A stretch of 64,000 nucleotides of DNA from Cellvibrio sp. PSBB006 (GCF_002162135.1 NZ_CP021382.1:3532001-3596000), one strand, 5' to 3'; positions 1 to 9,202 are shown, counted from the first letter of the stretch. Made by a program: numbers and translations. The notes: generated by a model not told the origin, from the sequence alone.

Positions 1-2
1 CG

Positions 3-68
3 GTGTCCGAATGCTTTGGACACAGCCTGGCGCACTTTGAGCTGGCCAATCAACCGTTTGTACAATAA
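3..68 (+). CDS. Possible C-terminal tail of an upstream gene (partial)
   Basis: One frame is open from the left edge of the window and ends at TAA 66-68, giving about 21 residues that end in ANQPFVQ. It stops 26 bases before the next start, which would suit a tandem arrangement. The fragment is too short for any family to be recognised. It could equally be non-coding sequence that happens to be open. Confidence 0.3.
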   Translation: MSECFGHSLAHFELANQPFVQ

Positions 69-94
69 AGCCGATATCAAAGAAGGAGTAGGCC

Positions 95-1495
95 GTGACA
101 GTTCCGACGAGTGTTCAATCATTGTTGAATGATCAGAATATTCACTACGATATCGCCGCTACCCCCGTCGATGCGAACAATAACCGCCTGTGGCACGACC
201 AGCACCTGCGCAATATGGGGGCTGCCAAGTCCGTCATCCTGCAGGATGCCAAAGGGCGTATCCAGGTGATCATTGCGGCGAACAGCCTGCTCGATCTCAA
301 GGCGGTCAATCGCCATATGAGTCGCGAGCTGCACGCCACCAGCCCCGAGGAGCTTGCCAAGTTCTGCCAGACCCATGCGGTGCAATCAGTACCGGCGCTG
401 CCCAAGCTGGCGGGTTTGCTGACGTTAGTGGATAAAAGCCTGCTGGATCGCGACGAGATACTGCTGGATTCCGGTAATGAAGAACAGCTGCTGCATCTGA
501 ACCGCGCGGCCTTTCAGCATGTGCTGGAAGACGCGATTATCTGTGATATCGCGGTTCCCCTGGCGCCGCTGGAAGCGGAAAATCTCAGTGCCAGTGATAC
601 CGACCTGATCCTCGGCGCGGTGCGCAATTTCACCCAATTGCGGATCAAGCAACGCCTTGAGGAAACCCTCGAATTGCCGCCGTTATCGGACACCGCCCAG
701 CGCATTATCCAGCTGAGGGTTAATCCCAATGCGGATATCAGCGACTTGGCGCAGATTGTGGAAACTGACCCCAGCCTCGCCGCCCAGGTTGTCAGTTGGG
801 CGGCCTCGCCCTACTACTCGGCGCCGGGCAAGATCAAATCTATCCACGATGCCATCGTACGGGTGCTCGGCTTTGATATGGTGCTCAACCTGGCCTTGGG
901 CCTGGCACTTGGCCGCAGCCTGCACATTCCTAAAGACGGCCCCCACGGTTCGCTGCCGTACTGGCAACAATCGGTCTATATGGCGGCCACCATCGAAGGG
1001 CTGGTGACTGCTATTCCTCGCGATCATCGCCCCAGTTTCGGGATGGCTTATCTGTGCGGGCTATTGCACAACTTCGGCTTCCTGATTCTGGCAGAGGTGT
1101 TTCCACCCCATTTCCGCGCCTATTGCGAGATGGCGGATGCCAATCCACACACCACCCATCAAGCCATTGAGCGACACCTGATCGGCGTCACCCGTGAGCA
1201 GATCGCCAGCGCCTTGATGTCGCTGTGGTCGATGCCGGAGGAAGTTGTCGTCGCCCTGCGTCACCAGAGTAACCCCGATTATAGCGGCGAATATCATGAA
1301 TATCCCAAACTGATCTTCGTCGCCCAGCGTTTGCTGTACCAGCACAACATTGGCCGCGGTCCCAAGCTTGAGATTCCCGAACAAATCTTTGAAGAGTTAC
1401 ACCTGGACCCTGAAAAAGCACGCACCACCGTCACCAACATCATCGAGTCCGAAGACGAGTTGAAACATATTGCTTTACAGCTCACCCCGCACTGA
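95..1495 (+). CDS. YbaK-like/HDOD two-domain signalling protein
   Basis: This 466-residue soluble protein begins at GTG, about 6 bases after a strong AAGGAG. Residues from about 1 to 150 resemble the YbaK/aminoacyl-tRNA deacylase fold, with phrases such as AAKSVILQDAKG. Residues from about 185 to 400 are an HDOD domain: PPLSDTAQRI, a segment around ETDPSLAAQVVSWA, and GLLHNFGFLI. HDOD domains are HD-like and usually lack the metal-binding HD pair. They act in signalling, often near cyclic-di-GMP genes, and an EAL phosphodiesterase is encoded 1.4 kb downstream. The function of the YbaK half here is unknown. It may bind a ligand rather than edit tRNA. The domain calls are confident but the cellular role is not. 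Confidence 0.85.
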   Translation: MTVPTSVQSLLNDQNIHYDIAATPVDANNNRLWHDQHLRNMGAAKSVILQDAKGRIQVIIAANSLLDLKAVNRHMSRELHATSPEELAKFCQTHAVQSVPALPKLAGLLTLVDKSLLDRDEILLDSGNEEQLLHLNRAAFQHVLEDAIICDIAVPLAPLEAENLSASDTDLILGAVRNFTQLRIKQRLEETLELPPLSDTAQRIIQLRVNPNADISDLAQIVETDPSLAAQVVSWAASPYYSAPGKIKSIHDAIVRVLGFDMVLNLALGLALGRSLHIPKDGPHGSLPYWQQSVYMAATIEGLVTAIPRDHRPSFGMAYLCGLLHNFGFLILAEVFPPHFRAYCEMADANPHTTHQAIERHLIGVTREQIASALMSLWSMPEEVVVALRHQSNPDYSGEYHEYPKLIFVAQRLLYQHNIGRGPKLEIPEQIFEELHLDPEKARTTVTNIIESEDELKHIALQLTPH

Positions 1496-1649
1496 CCGAC
1501 GTCGCTAAAACCCTCCTCCCGGTCAGGGAGGCGTCAGTGCGGGATGAGACAAAACCCTTTCATCGACTATGACCCGCAGCCCGCTTGCGGGTAAACTCTC
1601 ACCACCTCGCTGTGTGAGAGCAGCGTTATGCCATCGATGAGAAATTCCT

Positions 1650-2432
1650 ATGTCTGAACATGAAAATGCCGCCCTTGCTGCGGCCAAGATCCTTGTTGCG
1701 CGTCGCCTGACTGGAGAGCCGGGGCCGCGCCTGCCTGAACCCTGCCGGCCAAAGGATATCGAGGCAGCCCTGGCAATTCAGGAGGCGGTAACCGATCTTT
1801 GGTGCGAAAGCCAGGACGACTCCGTCGGTGCCTGGAAGTGTTTGCAACCCCCACCCGACAAGCTGGTGGTAGGCCCCATCTATACCTCAACCATCAACAG
1901 CATTCCGCCGGTCGCGATCTGGCCCAAGGGCGATCGGGCGCGCATCGAACCGGAACTGGCCTTCTTCTTCGGTAAAGACCTGCCGCCGCGCGCCGAACCC
2001 TATACGCCCGCCGATGTGGATGCCGCCATTGCGCGCACCCATCTGGCGTTGGAGTTGATCAATAGTCGCTACGAAGAGCCAGCCAGTGCCGAATTTCCGG
2101 AGATGCTGGCAGATGGCCTGGTCAATCAGGGGCTGTTTATCGGCCCGGAAGTCAGTGCCGAGAAATCAAAGCAGGCCAGTGAGATTCAAATTCATATTGA
2201 ATACGCCAACGGCGAGACCAGCGAACACGCCGGTCGCCATCCCAATACCCACCCGCGGGCGCCGCTGTACTGGCTGGCGGAATTCCTGCGCAGTCGGGGT
2301 CAGGGTATTGTGGCGGGACAAGCGGTCATCACCGGTTCTTACGCCGGTGTTATAGATGTGCCATTAAACACCAACATCAAGGTGTACTACACCGACCTCG
2401 GAATGTTGGAAGTCAGCTTCACGGCGAAGTGA
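1650..2432 (+). CDS. 2-keto-4-pentenoate hydratase / fumarylacetoacetate hydrolase-family protein
   Basis: The 260-residue product resembles the hydratase/decarboxylase (MhpD-like) branch of the FAH superfamily. An early helical segment, EAALAIQEAVTDL, is followed by the core region RIEPELAFFFGKDLPP, whose acidic residues normally help bind a divalent metal, and later by ALELINSRYEE and a GLVNQGLFIGP stretch. Family members add water to 2-hydroxypentadienoates or act on related keto acids in aromatic catabolism. No other meta-cleavage genes are nearby, so the substrate cannot be assigned. A thioesterase gene begins 43 bases downstream and may be cotranscribed. The length is typical of the family. 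Confidence 0.8.
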   Translation: MSEHENAALAAAKILVARRLTGEPGPRLPEPCRPKDIEAALAIQEAVTDLWCESQDDSVGAWKCLQPPPDKLVVGPIYTSTINSIPPVAIWPKGDRARIEPELAFFFGKDLPPRAEPYTPADVDAAIARTHLALELINSRYEEPASAEFPEMLADGLVNQGLFIGPEVSAEKSKQASEIQIHIEYANGETSEHAGRHPNTHPRAPLYWLAEFLRSRGQGIVAGQAVITGSYAGVIDVPLNTNIKVYYTDLGMLEVSFTAK

Positions 2433-2475
2433 TGGTGCACATCATCCGCCGATGACAAACTCAGGAGCAGTGCCT

Positions 2476-2886
2476 ATGTCAGAGTCAAACGCCGATAAGC
2501 CCTTTTTTTCCTGCCAGATTCCGGTGCGCTGGGGCGATATGGATGCCTTCGGGCACGTCAACAACACCTTGTACCTGCGCTACATTGAAGAAGCGCGCTT
2601 CCAGTGGATGATGAGCAAAGGCATCCCCATCGGGGGTGATTCCTACCCCGTGGTGGTGAAGATCGGCTGCACGTTTTACCGGCCGGTATTCCACCCGGAA
2701 ACCTTGCGCATCGATTGTTATATCTCCGATCCAGGCCGCTCCAGTTTTATGGTGGATTACAAGATTTACACCTCGGCAGAGCCGGATAACCCGGCAGCGG
2801 ACAGCTTCTCCAAGGTCGTCTGGGTCGACGGCAAGACCGGCAAGTCCATGCCTCTGCCGGATGCGGTGCGCGCCTGGTTTGATTGA
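2476..2886 (+). CDS. Acyl-CoA thioesterase, 4HBT (YbgC/FadM-like) hotdog family
   Basis: This is a 136-residue single-hotdog protein. The ATG at 2476 is preferred over the in-frame ATG at 2452 because AGGAG at 2463-2467 sits 8 bases before it. Near the N-terminus, RWGDMDAFGHVNNTLYLRYIEEAR carries the Asp and the HVNN region typical of 4-hydroxybenzoyl-CoA thioesterase-like enzymes. Such proteins hydrolyse acyl-CoA thioesters in the cytoplasm. It follows the hydratase gene at short spacing and ends 8 bases before the convergent EAL gene. The acyl substrate is unknown. Confidence 0.85.
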   Translation: MSESNADKPFFSCQIPVRWGDMDAFGHVNNTLYLRYIEEARFQWMMSKGIPIGGDSYPVVVKIGCTFYRPVFHPETLRIDCYISDPGRSSFMVDYKIYTSAEPDNPAADSFSKVVWVDGKTGKSMPLPDAVRAWFD

Positions 2887-2894
2887 CAGGCTGC

Positions 2895-3665
2895 TCAGCT
2901 ATCCAGCAGGCCGAAATCGACCGTCGGCAAGTGTTCAATAGCCGGTTTAGCAAACAAGTAACCTTGGAAAAGGTTAACGCCCATCGCGCGCAGGGTGTCC
3001 AGCTCTGCGCGGGTTTCCACGCCTTCCGCGATGATGGTGATATCCAGCTCCAGCGCGGTACCCACCACGCCTTTCACGATAGATTGACGAACGCGATTGC
3101 TATCGAGGTTGCGGATTAAATCCATGTCCAGCTTGATGATGTGCGGCTGGAACTCGGCCAGCAGATTCAAGCCCGCATGACCTGCGCCAAAATCATCAAT
3201 GGCGGTAACGAAGCCCCGGTTGCGATACTCGAAAAAAATATTAGCTAAATGGTCGGGGTCGCGGATGGGTTCGGATTCGGTGACTTCGAAGATAATTCGC
3301 TCACAGGGAAAGTTATTCTTTCGCGCCGCTTCCAGGGTTGACCGAATGCACGCCTGCGGCCGATACACGGCATTGGGCAGAAAATTGATGCTCAGATAAG
3401 ACTGCATTTGTAAACGAGTAGCCAATTCAATAGCGCGTATGCGACACAATTGGTCAAACTGGTAACGGTTGGCCTCGGTGACCTGACTCAGGATGGCATA
3501 AGCGCCCTCGCCGTTGATTCCGCGCACTAACGCCTCGTGGGCAAAAATGTTGCGTTGGTTGATATCCACAATAGGCTGAAACGCCATGGTGAACTCAAAT
3601 GGCAGGGGCGGCATGTCCCGGCAATCCCCACATCCGGCAACTTGGGGATCAATCTTATCTGTCAT
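2895..3665 (-). CDS. EAL-domain cyclic-di-GMP phosphodiesterase
   Basis: The 256-residue protein is essentially a stand-alone EAL domain. The EAL motif is at residues 44-46 (HEALVR). Downstream are SINFLP, FEVTES, the DDFGAG loop, IKLD, AEGVE and FQGYLF, so the usual metal- and substrate-binding residues look intact. It should linearise c-di-GMP to pGpG. The N-terminus has a small CGDC motif (residues 12-15) before the EAL core, which could be redox- or metal-responsive, but this is speculative. No membrane segment or separate sensor domain is visible. It is divergent from uvrD across a 255-base gap. Confidence 0.9.
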   Translation of the reverse strand: MTDKIDPQVAGCGDCRDMPPLPFEFTMAFQPIVDINQRNIFAHEALVRGINGEGAYAILSQVTEANRYQFDQLCRIRAIELATRLQMQSYLSINFLPNAVYRPQACIRSTLEAARKNNFPCERIIFEVTESEPIRDPDHLANIFFEYRNRGFVTAIDDFGAGHAGLNLLAEFQPHIIKLDMDLIRNLDSNRVRQSIVKGVVGTALELDITIIAEGVETRAELDTLRAMGVNLFQGYLFAKPAIEHLPTVDFGLLDS

Positions 3666-3920
3666 GCATAACCTCTCTATTGGATTGCGCTCGCCAATAC
3701 GGTGGCATGGCTGTCTCCAGTATAGGTGACCGAGCCTCGCCGGGCTGGCAGGCCAACGCTTCTGAATGAAGTTTATTAACGGCGGGTATCTACCCTATTC
3801 ACAAGATCGGGGTGGCCAACTGTACATGCAGACAGTAAAATCGGACGAACCCCTGAATCAGCGCTGGAAAAACGGTAGACTAGCGGCCTTTTCCACCGCC
3901 ACCCGACGATAGACGTGCTT

Positions 3921-6131
3921 ATGGATGTTTCACCCCTGCTCAATCACCTCAACGATGCCCAGCGTGCCGCTGTGTCGGCGCCGGCGGGCAATCAACTGAT
4001 CCTGGCGGGAGCGGGCAGCGGCAAGACGCGCGTCTTGGTGCATCGTATCGCCTGGTTAATCCAGATAGAGCGTGTGTCACCCTACTCCATCATGGCGGTG
4101 ACCTTTACCAACAAAGCGGCGCGGGAGATGCGTGGTCGCCTTGAAGAACTTTTCAGTGAAACCCACCAGAACATCAATACACGCAATATGTGGGTGGGGA
4201 CGTTTCACGGGTTGGCGCATCGTTTATTGAAAGCGCACTGGCAGGACGCGAACTTGCCGCAGAATTTCCAGATTCTCGACAGCGATGATCAACTGCGGCT
4301 CATCAAGCGCGTGTATCAGACACTGAATCTCGATGAGAATAAATGGCCCCATCGCCAGGCCCAGTGGTACATCAACGGCCAGAAAGATGAAGGTTTGCGT
4401 CCGCAACATATTCAGGAAACTGGCGATCCCTTTGTGCGCACCATGCTGCAAATTTATCGTGCCTATGAAGAAGATTGCCAGCGTGGCGGTATGGTGGACT
4501 TCGCTGAGTTGTTATTGCGTGCCCACGAGCTCTGGTTGAATAAACCGCATATCCTCGAACATTACCGCAACCGTTTTCCGTTTATCCTCGTGGACGAATT
4601 TCAGGATACTAACAGCGTGCAATACGCCTGGTTGCGTGTGCTAGCGGGCAAGCAATGTTTTGTGACCGCGGTGGGCGATGACGACCAATCCATCTACGGT
4701 TGGCGCGGTGCCAAGATTGAAAATATCCAGAGTTTTGCTGAAGACTTCGGCAACGCGGAAACCATTCGCCTCGAACAAAATTATCGCTCCACGTCTACGA
4801 TTCTCAACGCCGCCAACGCGGTGATCGCGCATAACTTTGGCCGTCTCGGCAAAGAGTTATGGACCGAGGGCGCGGAAGGCGAACCCATTTCACTTTACGC
4901 GGCGTACAACGAACAGGATGAAGCGCGTTTTATTGTGGAGCGCATTCAGGAGTGGATTCGCCAGGGCAATAACAAAAATGCCTGCGCTATTTTGTATCGC
5001 TCCAACGCCCAGTCGCGCGTACTGGAAGAAGCCTTGCTACGCGAAGCCATTGCCTATCGCATCTACGGCGGCCAGCGATTCTATGATCGGCTGGAAATTA
5101 AAAACGCTGTGGCATACATGCGTTTGATCAATAATCCTCATGACGACGCAGCCTTTGAGCGCGTCATCAATACCCCGACGCGCGGTATCGGCGGTAAAAC
5201 GGTGGATGATATTCGTCAATTCGCGCGGGAGAATGGCTGCTCACTCTGGCGCGCGTCAGAGATGATGATCGCCAATCGTGTACTGACGGCGCGCGCTGGT
5301 AATGCCGTGCAAACGTTTATTACCCTGGTCAGTAAACTTGCTCGCGACGCCAACGACATTGACCTGCACGGTGATGTACCGGCTTTGGATCAAATCGCGC
5401 GGCAGGTGATTGAAGACACCGGCCTGCTGGATTTTCACCAGAGCGAAAAAGGTGAGAAAGGCCAGGCGCGCGGCGAAAACTTGCAGGAACTGGTGAATGC
5501 CTGCCGCGTGTTCGACGTAGATCAGGAAGATGAAATGTCGGCGCTGCAACAATTTCTCGACACGGCGGCGCTGGATGCTGGTGAAACCCAGGCCGACGAA
5601 TTTGAAGATGCGGTGCAGATGATGACGCTGCACTCGGCCAAAGGCCTGGAATTTCCGCTGGTATTTTTGGCTGGTGTGGAGGAAGGTTTATTTCCGCACA
5701 AGATGTCGGCGGATGATCCCGATCGTTTGGAGGAAGAACGCCGTTTGTGTTATGTGGGTATTACGCGGGCGATGGAGAAGCTTTATATCAGCTACGCAGA
5801 AACCCGCCGCCTGTATGGCAATGAAACATTTAATGCGGTTTCGCGGTTTGTGAAGGAAATTCCGAGCAAGTGTATTCAGGAAGTGCGTTTGAAGACGGCG
5901 GTGACGCGACCGGTGAGTTATCAGCGTAATGTCGGTAATGCGGCGCGTTTGAGCGACAGTGGTGAGGGTACGGGTTTTCATTTGGGTCAGCGGGTACAGC
6001 ATGCGATTTTTGGTGAGGGTGTGATTTTGCATTTTGAGGGTCAGGGTGCGGGGGCGCGGGTGCAGGTGAATTTTGATAGTGAAGGGAGTAAGTGGTTGAT
6101 GATGCAGTATGCTAATTTGGCGGCTATTTAA
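3921..6131 (+). CDS. uvrD: DNA helicase II, UvrD
   Basis: This 736-residue superfamily 1 3'-5' helicase unwinds DNA in nucleotide excision repair and mismatch repair. It starts MDVSPLLNHLNDAQRAAV, matching the start of E. coli UvrD, so the ATG at 3921 is preferred over the in-frame GTG at 3915. Walker A is AGAGSGKTRV near residue 30. The Walker B region is ILVDEFQDTN, followed by GDDDQSIYGWRGA, EQNYRST, and late motifs TLHSAKGLEF and CYVGITRA. The C-terminal tail is a Tudor-like segment (GQRVQHAIFGEGVIL). Codon use shifts towards G/T-rich codons in the last 400 bases or so. Confidence 0.96.
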   Translation: MDVSPLLNHLNDAQRAAVSAPAGNQLILAGAGSGKTRVLVHRIAWLIQIERVSPYSIMAVTFTNKAAREMRGRLEELFSETHQNINTRNMWVGTFHGLAHRLLKAHWQDANLPQNFQILDSDDQLRLIKRVYQTLNLDENKWPHRQAQWYINGQKDEGLRPQHIQETGDPFVRTMLQIYRAYEEDCQRGGMVDFAELLLRAHELWLNKPHILEHYRNRFPFILVDEFQDTNSVQYAWLRVLAGKQCFVTAVGDDDQSIYGWRGAKIENIQSFAEDFGNAETIRLEQNYRSTSTILNAANAVIAHNFGRLGKELWTEGAEGEPISLYAAYNEQDEARFIVERIQEWIRQGNNKNACAILYRSNAQSRVLEEALLREAIAYRIYGGQRFYDRLEIKNAVAYMRLINNPHDDAAFERVINTPTRGIGGKTVDDIRQFARENGCSLWRASEMMIANRVLTARAGNAVQTFITLVSKLARDANDIDLHGDVPALDQIARQVIEDTGLLDFHQSEKGEKGQARGENLQELVNACRVFDVDQEDEMSALQQFLDTAALDAGETQADEFEDAVQMMTLHSAKGLEFPLVFLAGVEEGLFPHKMSADDPDRLEEERRLCYVGITRAMEKLYISYAETRRLYGNETFNAVSRFVKEIPSKCIQEVRLKTAVTRPVSYQRNVGNAARLSDSGEGTGFHLGQRVQHAIFGEGVILHFEGQGAGARVQVNFDSEGSKWLMMQYANLAAI

Positions 6132-6162
6132 AAGTTTACTGAGAGTGGTGCTTCGCATTCCG

Positions 6163-6266
6163 TTTTCCCTGAGCTTATTGATTTCGAAAACGCATGCACA
6201 CGTCCCTGTGGCTCCCGCAATTCATCCATGAATTGAGGGTTTCGAAACCAATAAGCTCAGGGCAAA
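6163..6266. repeat. Long inverted-repeat element, copy 1
   Basis: Outer arms 6163-6189 and 6240-6266 are inverted repeats of 27 bases with two mismatches. Inside them is a second hairpin at 6215-6238 (CAATTCAT, CC, ATGAATTG, extended by CCC/GGG). The 31 bases at 6185-6215 match 26 of 31 with the reverse complement of the element at 19433-19522. It fills the gap between uvrD and the TRAP binding-protein gene. It resembles a palindromic interspersed repeat or non-autonomous mobile element, and no protein is encoded in it. Confidence 0.75.
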
Positions 6267-6330
6267 CTCGCAATGTGCAAGTTGCGCGAATTAAAAAACA
6301 CAATATTAACCACAATAACGAATAACAATC

Positions 6331-7494
6331 ATGACTGAAACATCCCCACAAAAAGTTAATTGGTATCCCTTGGTGATCCTGACGCTGGTCGCGGCGTTGG
6401 TGTTGGTATTCTCGCTGTTGGTCCTGGAGAAAACCCGTGTTAAGTCTATCGGTGCGGAGACGTCGGAAAAGGTGGGTCAACCGAGTTATCGTTGGCGCAT
6501 GGTGACGACCTGGCCGAAAAATTTTCCGGGGTTGGGTACTACCGCAGAAACTTTTGCAGAGTATGTGAAAGACATGAGCGATGGACGTCTGCAAATTCAT
6601 GTCTATGGTTTTAACGAGATTGTCCCCGCGATGGGGGTGTTTGATGCGGTATCGAGCGGTAGCGTGGAGATGGGTCACGGTGGGGCTTATTACTGGCGGG
6701 GCAAGGCGCCGGCGGCGCAATTTTTTACCACGATTCCGTTCGGGATGAATGCGCAGGAGATGAATGGCTGGTTGCATCATGGCGGTGGTTTGGAGTTGTG
6801 GCGTGAAATCTACGCGCCGTTTAATTTAATTCCTTTTGCTGGCGGTAACACCGGTATTCAAATGGCTGGCTGGTTTAATCGTGAGATTAACAGTATTGAA
6901 GATTTGCGCGGGTTGAAGATGCGTATTCCTGGTATGGCTGGCGATGTGTTCAATCGCGCGGGTGGTACATCGGTCAATATTCCCGGCGGTGAATTGTATA
7001 CGGCGCTGCAAACCGGTGTGATTGATGCGGCTGAATGGGTTGGGCCGGAGAATGATCTGGCGGTGGGTTTTCATCAGGTGGCCAAATATTATTATTATCC
7101 TGGCTGGCAGGAGCCGGGCTCGACATTGGAATTGATTGTTAACAAGCAGGCATTTGAATCTTTACCGAAAGATTTGCAGGCAATTGTCACAGTGGCGGCG
7201 CGAGCGGCTAATCAGGATATGCTGGACCGATACACAGCGCGCAATAACGCTGCGTTGAAAGAGCTGGTTGCAAAAGGTGTGGAGGTACGGCGCTTGCCTG
7301 ATGAGGTACTGCAACATTTGCGCGATATCAGTATGCAACTCTACACCGAACAATCAGCACAAGATCCTATGTTTAAAAAGGTTTACGACTCCTATCAAGC
7401 GTTTCTGCAAATGGCGACCGAGTATCACAAAATCTCGGAACACACCTATTACGATGTGCGCGAACAGACGCAAGAAAATCACACCAGACAATGA
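6331..7494 (+). CDS. TRAP transporter substrate-binding protein, DctP/TakP-like
   Basis: The 387-residue product has an N-terminal hydrophobic segment (residues about 12-32) that probably acts as a signal anchor or uncleaved signal. A DctP-family binding domain follows, with RWRMVTTWPKNFPG, MSDGRLQIHVYG, LRGLKMRIPG and ALQTGVIDAAEWVGPEND. The AEWVGPEND region is typical of the TakP branch that binds 2-oxo acids, often with a metal. That substrate is inferred only from the family. TRAP systems import organic acids using the sodium or proton gradient and need DctQ and DctM membrane subunits. Those genes are not adjacent but lie at 11113-13058 on the other strand. Confidence 0.88.
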   Translation: MTETSPQKVNWYPLVILTLVAALVLVFSLLVLEKTRVKSIGAETSEKVGQPSYRWRMVTTWPKNFPGLGTTAETFAEYVKDMSDGRLQIHVYGFNEIVPAMGVFDAVSSGSVEMGHGGAYYWRGKAPAAQFFTTIPFGMNAQEMNGWLHHGGGLELWREIYAPFNLIPFAGGNTGIQMAGWFNREINSIEDLRGLKMRIPGMAGDVFNRAGGTSVNIPGGELYTALQTGVIDAAEWVGPENDLAVGFHQVAKYYYYPGWQEPGSTLELIVNKQAFESLPKDLQAIVTVAARAANQDMLDRYTARNNAALKELVAKGVEVRRLPDEVLQHLRDISMQLYTEQSAQDPMFKKVYDSYQAFLQMATEYHKISEHTYYDVREQTQENHTRQ

Positions 7495-7504
7495 TGGAAC
7501 TGTA

Positions 7505-7541
7505 GGCCGAATTAGCCGCGCAAGCGCGGCGTAATCCGACA
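7505..7541. repeat. REP-like imperfect palindrome between convergent genes
   Basis: The core ATTAGCCGCGC-AA-GCGCGGCGTAAT (7511-7535) forms a very stable hairpin. Flanking GGCCGA and TCCGAC extend the symmetry imperfectly. It lies between the convergent ends of the TRAP binding-protein gene (7494) and the FG-GAP gene (7562). It may act as a terminator for both although it has no U-tract. Its general form recalls REP-type palindromes scattered in many proteobacteria. Confidence 0.55.
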
Positions 7542-7561
7542 CCATTTGTGAAATCTCACGA

Positions 7562-9028
7562 TCACTTCGCAATCAAAAAATGCACCTGATTGCGCAGTTC
7601 TTTTTTCTCCTGCGCATCAAAAGGCAACACCAGATCATCCTGCCCATCATTGTTTACATCCATTACCTGTACTTTGGAGCCATCGCGCGGGAGCGTGACA
7701 TTAAACTGCAAACGCTCATGGTCGAATAAATTATTTTCATCGCTGCGATTAACAATCAAGCGCTGTTGTTTTTCACCCACCCATAAATCCTTGTATGTGT
7801 TATCCACGTGTCCGGCCAGCTGAAAAAGTGGCAGGTCAACACGGCCGCCGCTGATGCTGATACTGGCTGTAGTTTTGTGGATGTGGTCCGGCTTTTCGTT
7901 AAAACTCCGATCTTGTTTCATGCGATAAAACTGCACTTCGATGCCGGCATTGCCGCTGATCAGCGCACGCACCATCAAACCCAACCCAAAATGCACATTG
8001 GGCGTATAAAAATCCTTGCGACCATCGCCGTCAATATCAGCAAACACAGATTCAAACTGAATGCCGTGTGTGTTAATGCGCGTGTCGGGCTTTTTCTCAA
8101 AGTACAGACCGTCTTCGCTGGTGCGACCGTAATGAATCAGATAGTCGTAATTTTGTTCCAAAGCATCGGCAAACCTTTCGCGGCGGATGATGATGTCTGC
8201 CACACCGTCTCCATCCAGGTCTGTCACATCAAACAAACGGTTGATAAGCAGCCCGTCATAGTTGCGCCCATCACCGGGGCGCAGGCTGGCTTCACTGTCG
8301 GAAGATATCGTCATGTTCAGTTGATAAATGTTGGCTTGCTCCGGAAAACCGCCAGCGCCGTTTTGTTCAAACGCCAACAGCTGGTTGTCGCGCGTAAAGA
8401 CGATATCGGTTTTGCCGTCGAGGTTGGTATCGACGAGATAAGGTTTACGCGGTGTATAACGCGGAACCTCTTCATAGGTTTCGGCCACAACATCGACGGT
8501 CAGCGGGAAATGCGAGAAGCTGCCGTCTTTGCGTTGCAGCCACAAGTGGTAAGTTGTGAAGTCGGCGATAAGTAGATCACTTAAGTCATTGTTGTCCACA
8601 TCCACCACCATATCGCTGTGACGCAGACGTTTGCTGTCGGCTAGTGCATAAATGGAAGCGGTTTTTACCAGGGGCGACAGCGTATTTTTTTCCATGTCAT
8701 AACGACTTACACCTTCAGTGGTGTGAAATACCAATTGTGCTTCGGTGTAATCGGCGAGTTTCATTGCACTGAAAAACTGTGCTTTTTCAGGAATGGCGAC
8801 GGTGCGCGCGCTGAAATTTTCAAGATCAATGATCGATAACCAGCGTCCGTCAGCGGCATGGCCGGACACCGCTACATGATCGGTGGCCGAGTTATTGGTA
8901 GATAGCAATACCAGATCGCCGTTAGCCGGGTGTGATAAGGGGACGGTCTTGAGGCTGAATGACAAGGCGTGAACCTGCAACGAAACACAAGCAGCCAAGG
9001 CACCGGCTATCATTGAAAATTTACTCAC
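7562..9028 (-). CDS. Secreted FG-GAP/VCBS-repeat protein
   Basis: This is a 488-residue exported protein. GTG at 9028 is chosen because GGAGGG lies just upstream and the protein then starts with a classical signal peptide (SKFSMIAGALAACVSLQVHA). The rest contains repeated calcium-binding-like FG-GAP/VCBS blades: VDVDNNDLSDLLIADF, VDTNLDGKTDIVF, DLDGDGVADIIIR, DIDGDGRKDFYTP and DVNNDGQDDLVLP. These repeats form beta-propellers, as in integrin alpha chains and many bacterial surface proteins. No catalytic domain was seen. The ligand and role are unknown. Spacing gives no clear operon partner. Confidence 0.85.
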   Translation of the reverse strand: MSKFSMIAGALAACVSLQVHALSFSLKTVPLSHPANGDLVLLSTNNSATDHVAVSGHAADGRWLSIIDLENFSARTVAIPEKAQFFSAMKLADYTEAQLVFHTTEGVSRYDMEKNTLSPLVKTASIYALADSKRLRHSDMVVDVDNNDLSDLLIADFTTYHLWLQRKDGSFSHFPLTVDVVAETYEEVPRYTPRKPYLVDTNLDGKTDIVFTRDNQLLAFEQNGAGGFPEQANIYQLNMTISSDSEASLRPGDGRNYDGLLINRLFDVTDLDGDGVADIIIRRERFADALEQNYDYLIHYGRTSEDGLYFEKKPDTRINTHGIQFESVFADIDGDGRKDFYTPNVHFGLGLMVRALISGNAGIEVQFYRMKQDRSFNEKPDHIHKTTASISISGGRVDLPLFQLAGHVDNTYKDLWVGEKQQRLIVNRSDENNLFDHERLQFNVTLPRDGSKVQVMDVNNDGQDDLVLPFDAQEKKELRNQVHFLIAK

Positions 9029-9152
9029 AATCCCTCCGCAATATTGTCTTGTAACGCCTATAGACAAGCTGATTGGTGATTATTTCAATGATAGACCGAC
9101 CAGCTGACTGATCATTGACTCGTGTGTGACCTGCCACGCAAACTGATAGTGC

Positions 9153-9185
9153 AAAAAAAACGGGAGGCCAGTGCCTCCCGTTTTT
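9153..9185. terminator. Bidirectional intrinsic terminator
   Basis: CGGGAGGC-CAGT-GCCTCCCG (9161-9180) forms an 8-bp GC-rich stem. It is flanked by A8 (9153-9160) on one side and T5 (9181-9185) on the other, so each strand ends in a U-tract. It lies 18 bases past the yceI stop codon and should end the leftward yceJ-yceI transcript. It is also upstream of the FG-GAP gene, which it would insulate. Confidence 0.85.
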
Positions 9186-9202
9186 CAATACTGCCTGACA
9201 AC

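Noticed and set aside
7808..8575. 255-residue open frame opposite the FG-GAP gene
   Set aside because: It is antisense to a protein with clear repeats and has no signal peptide or family match.
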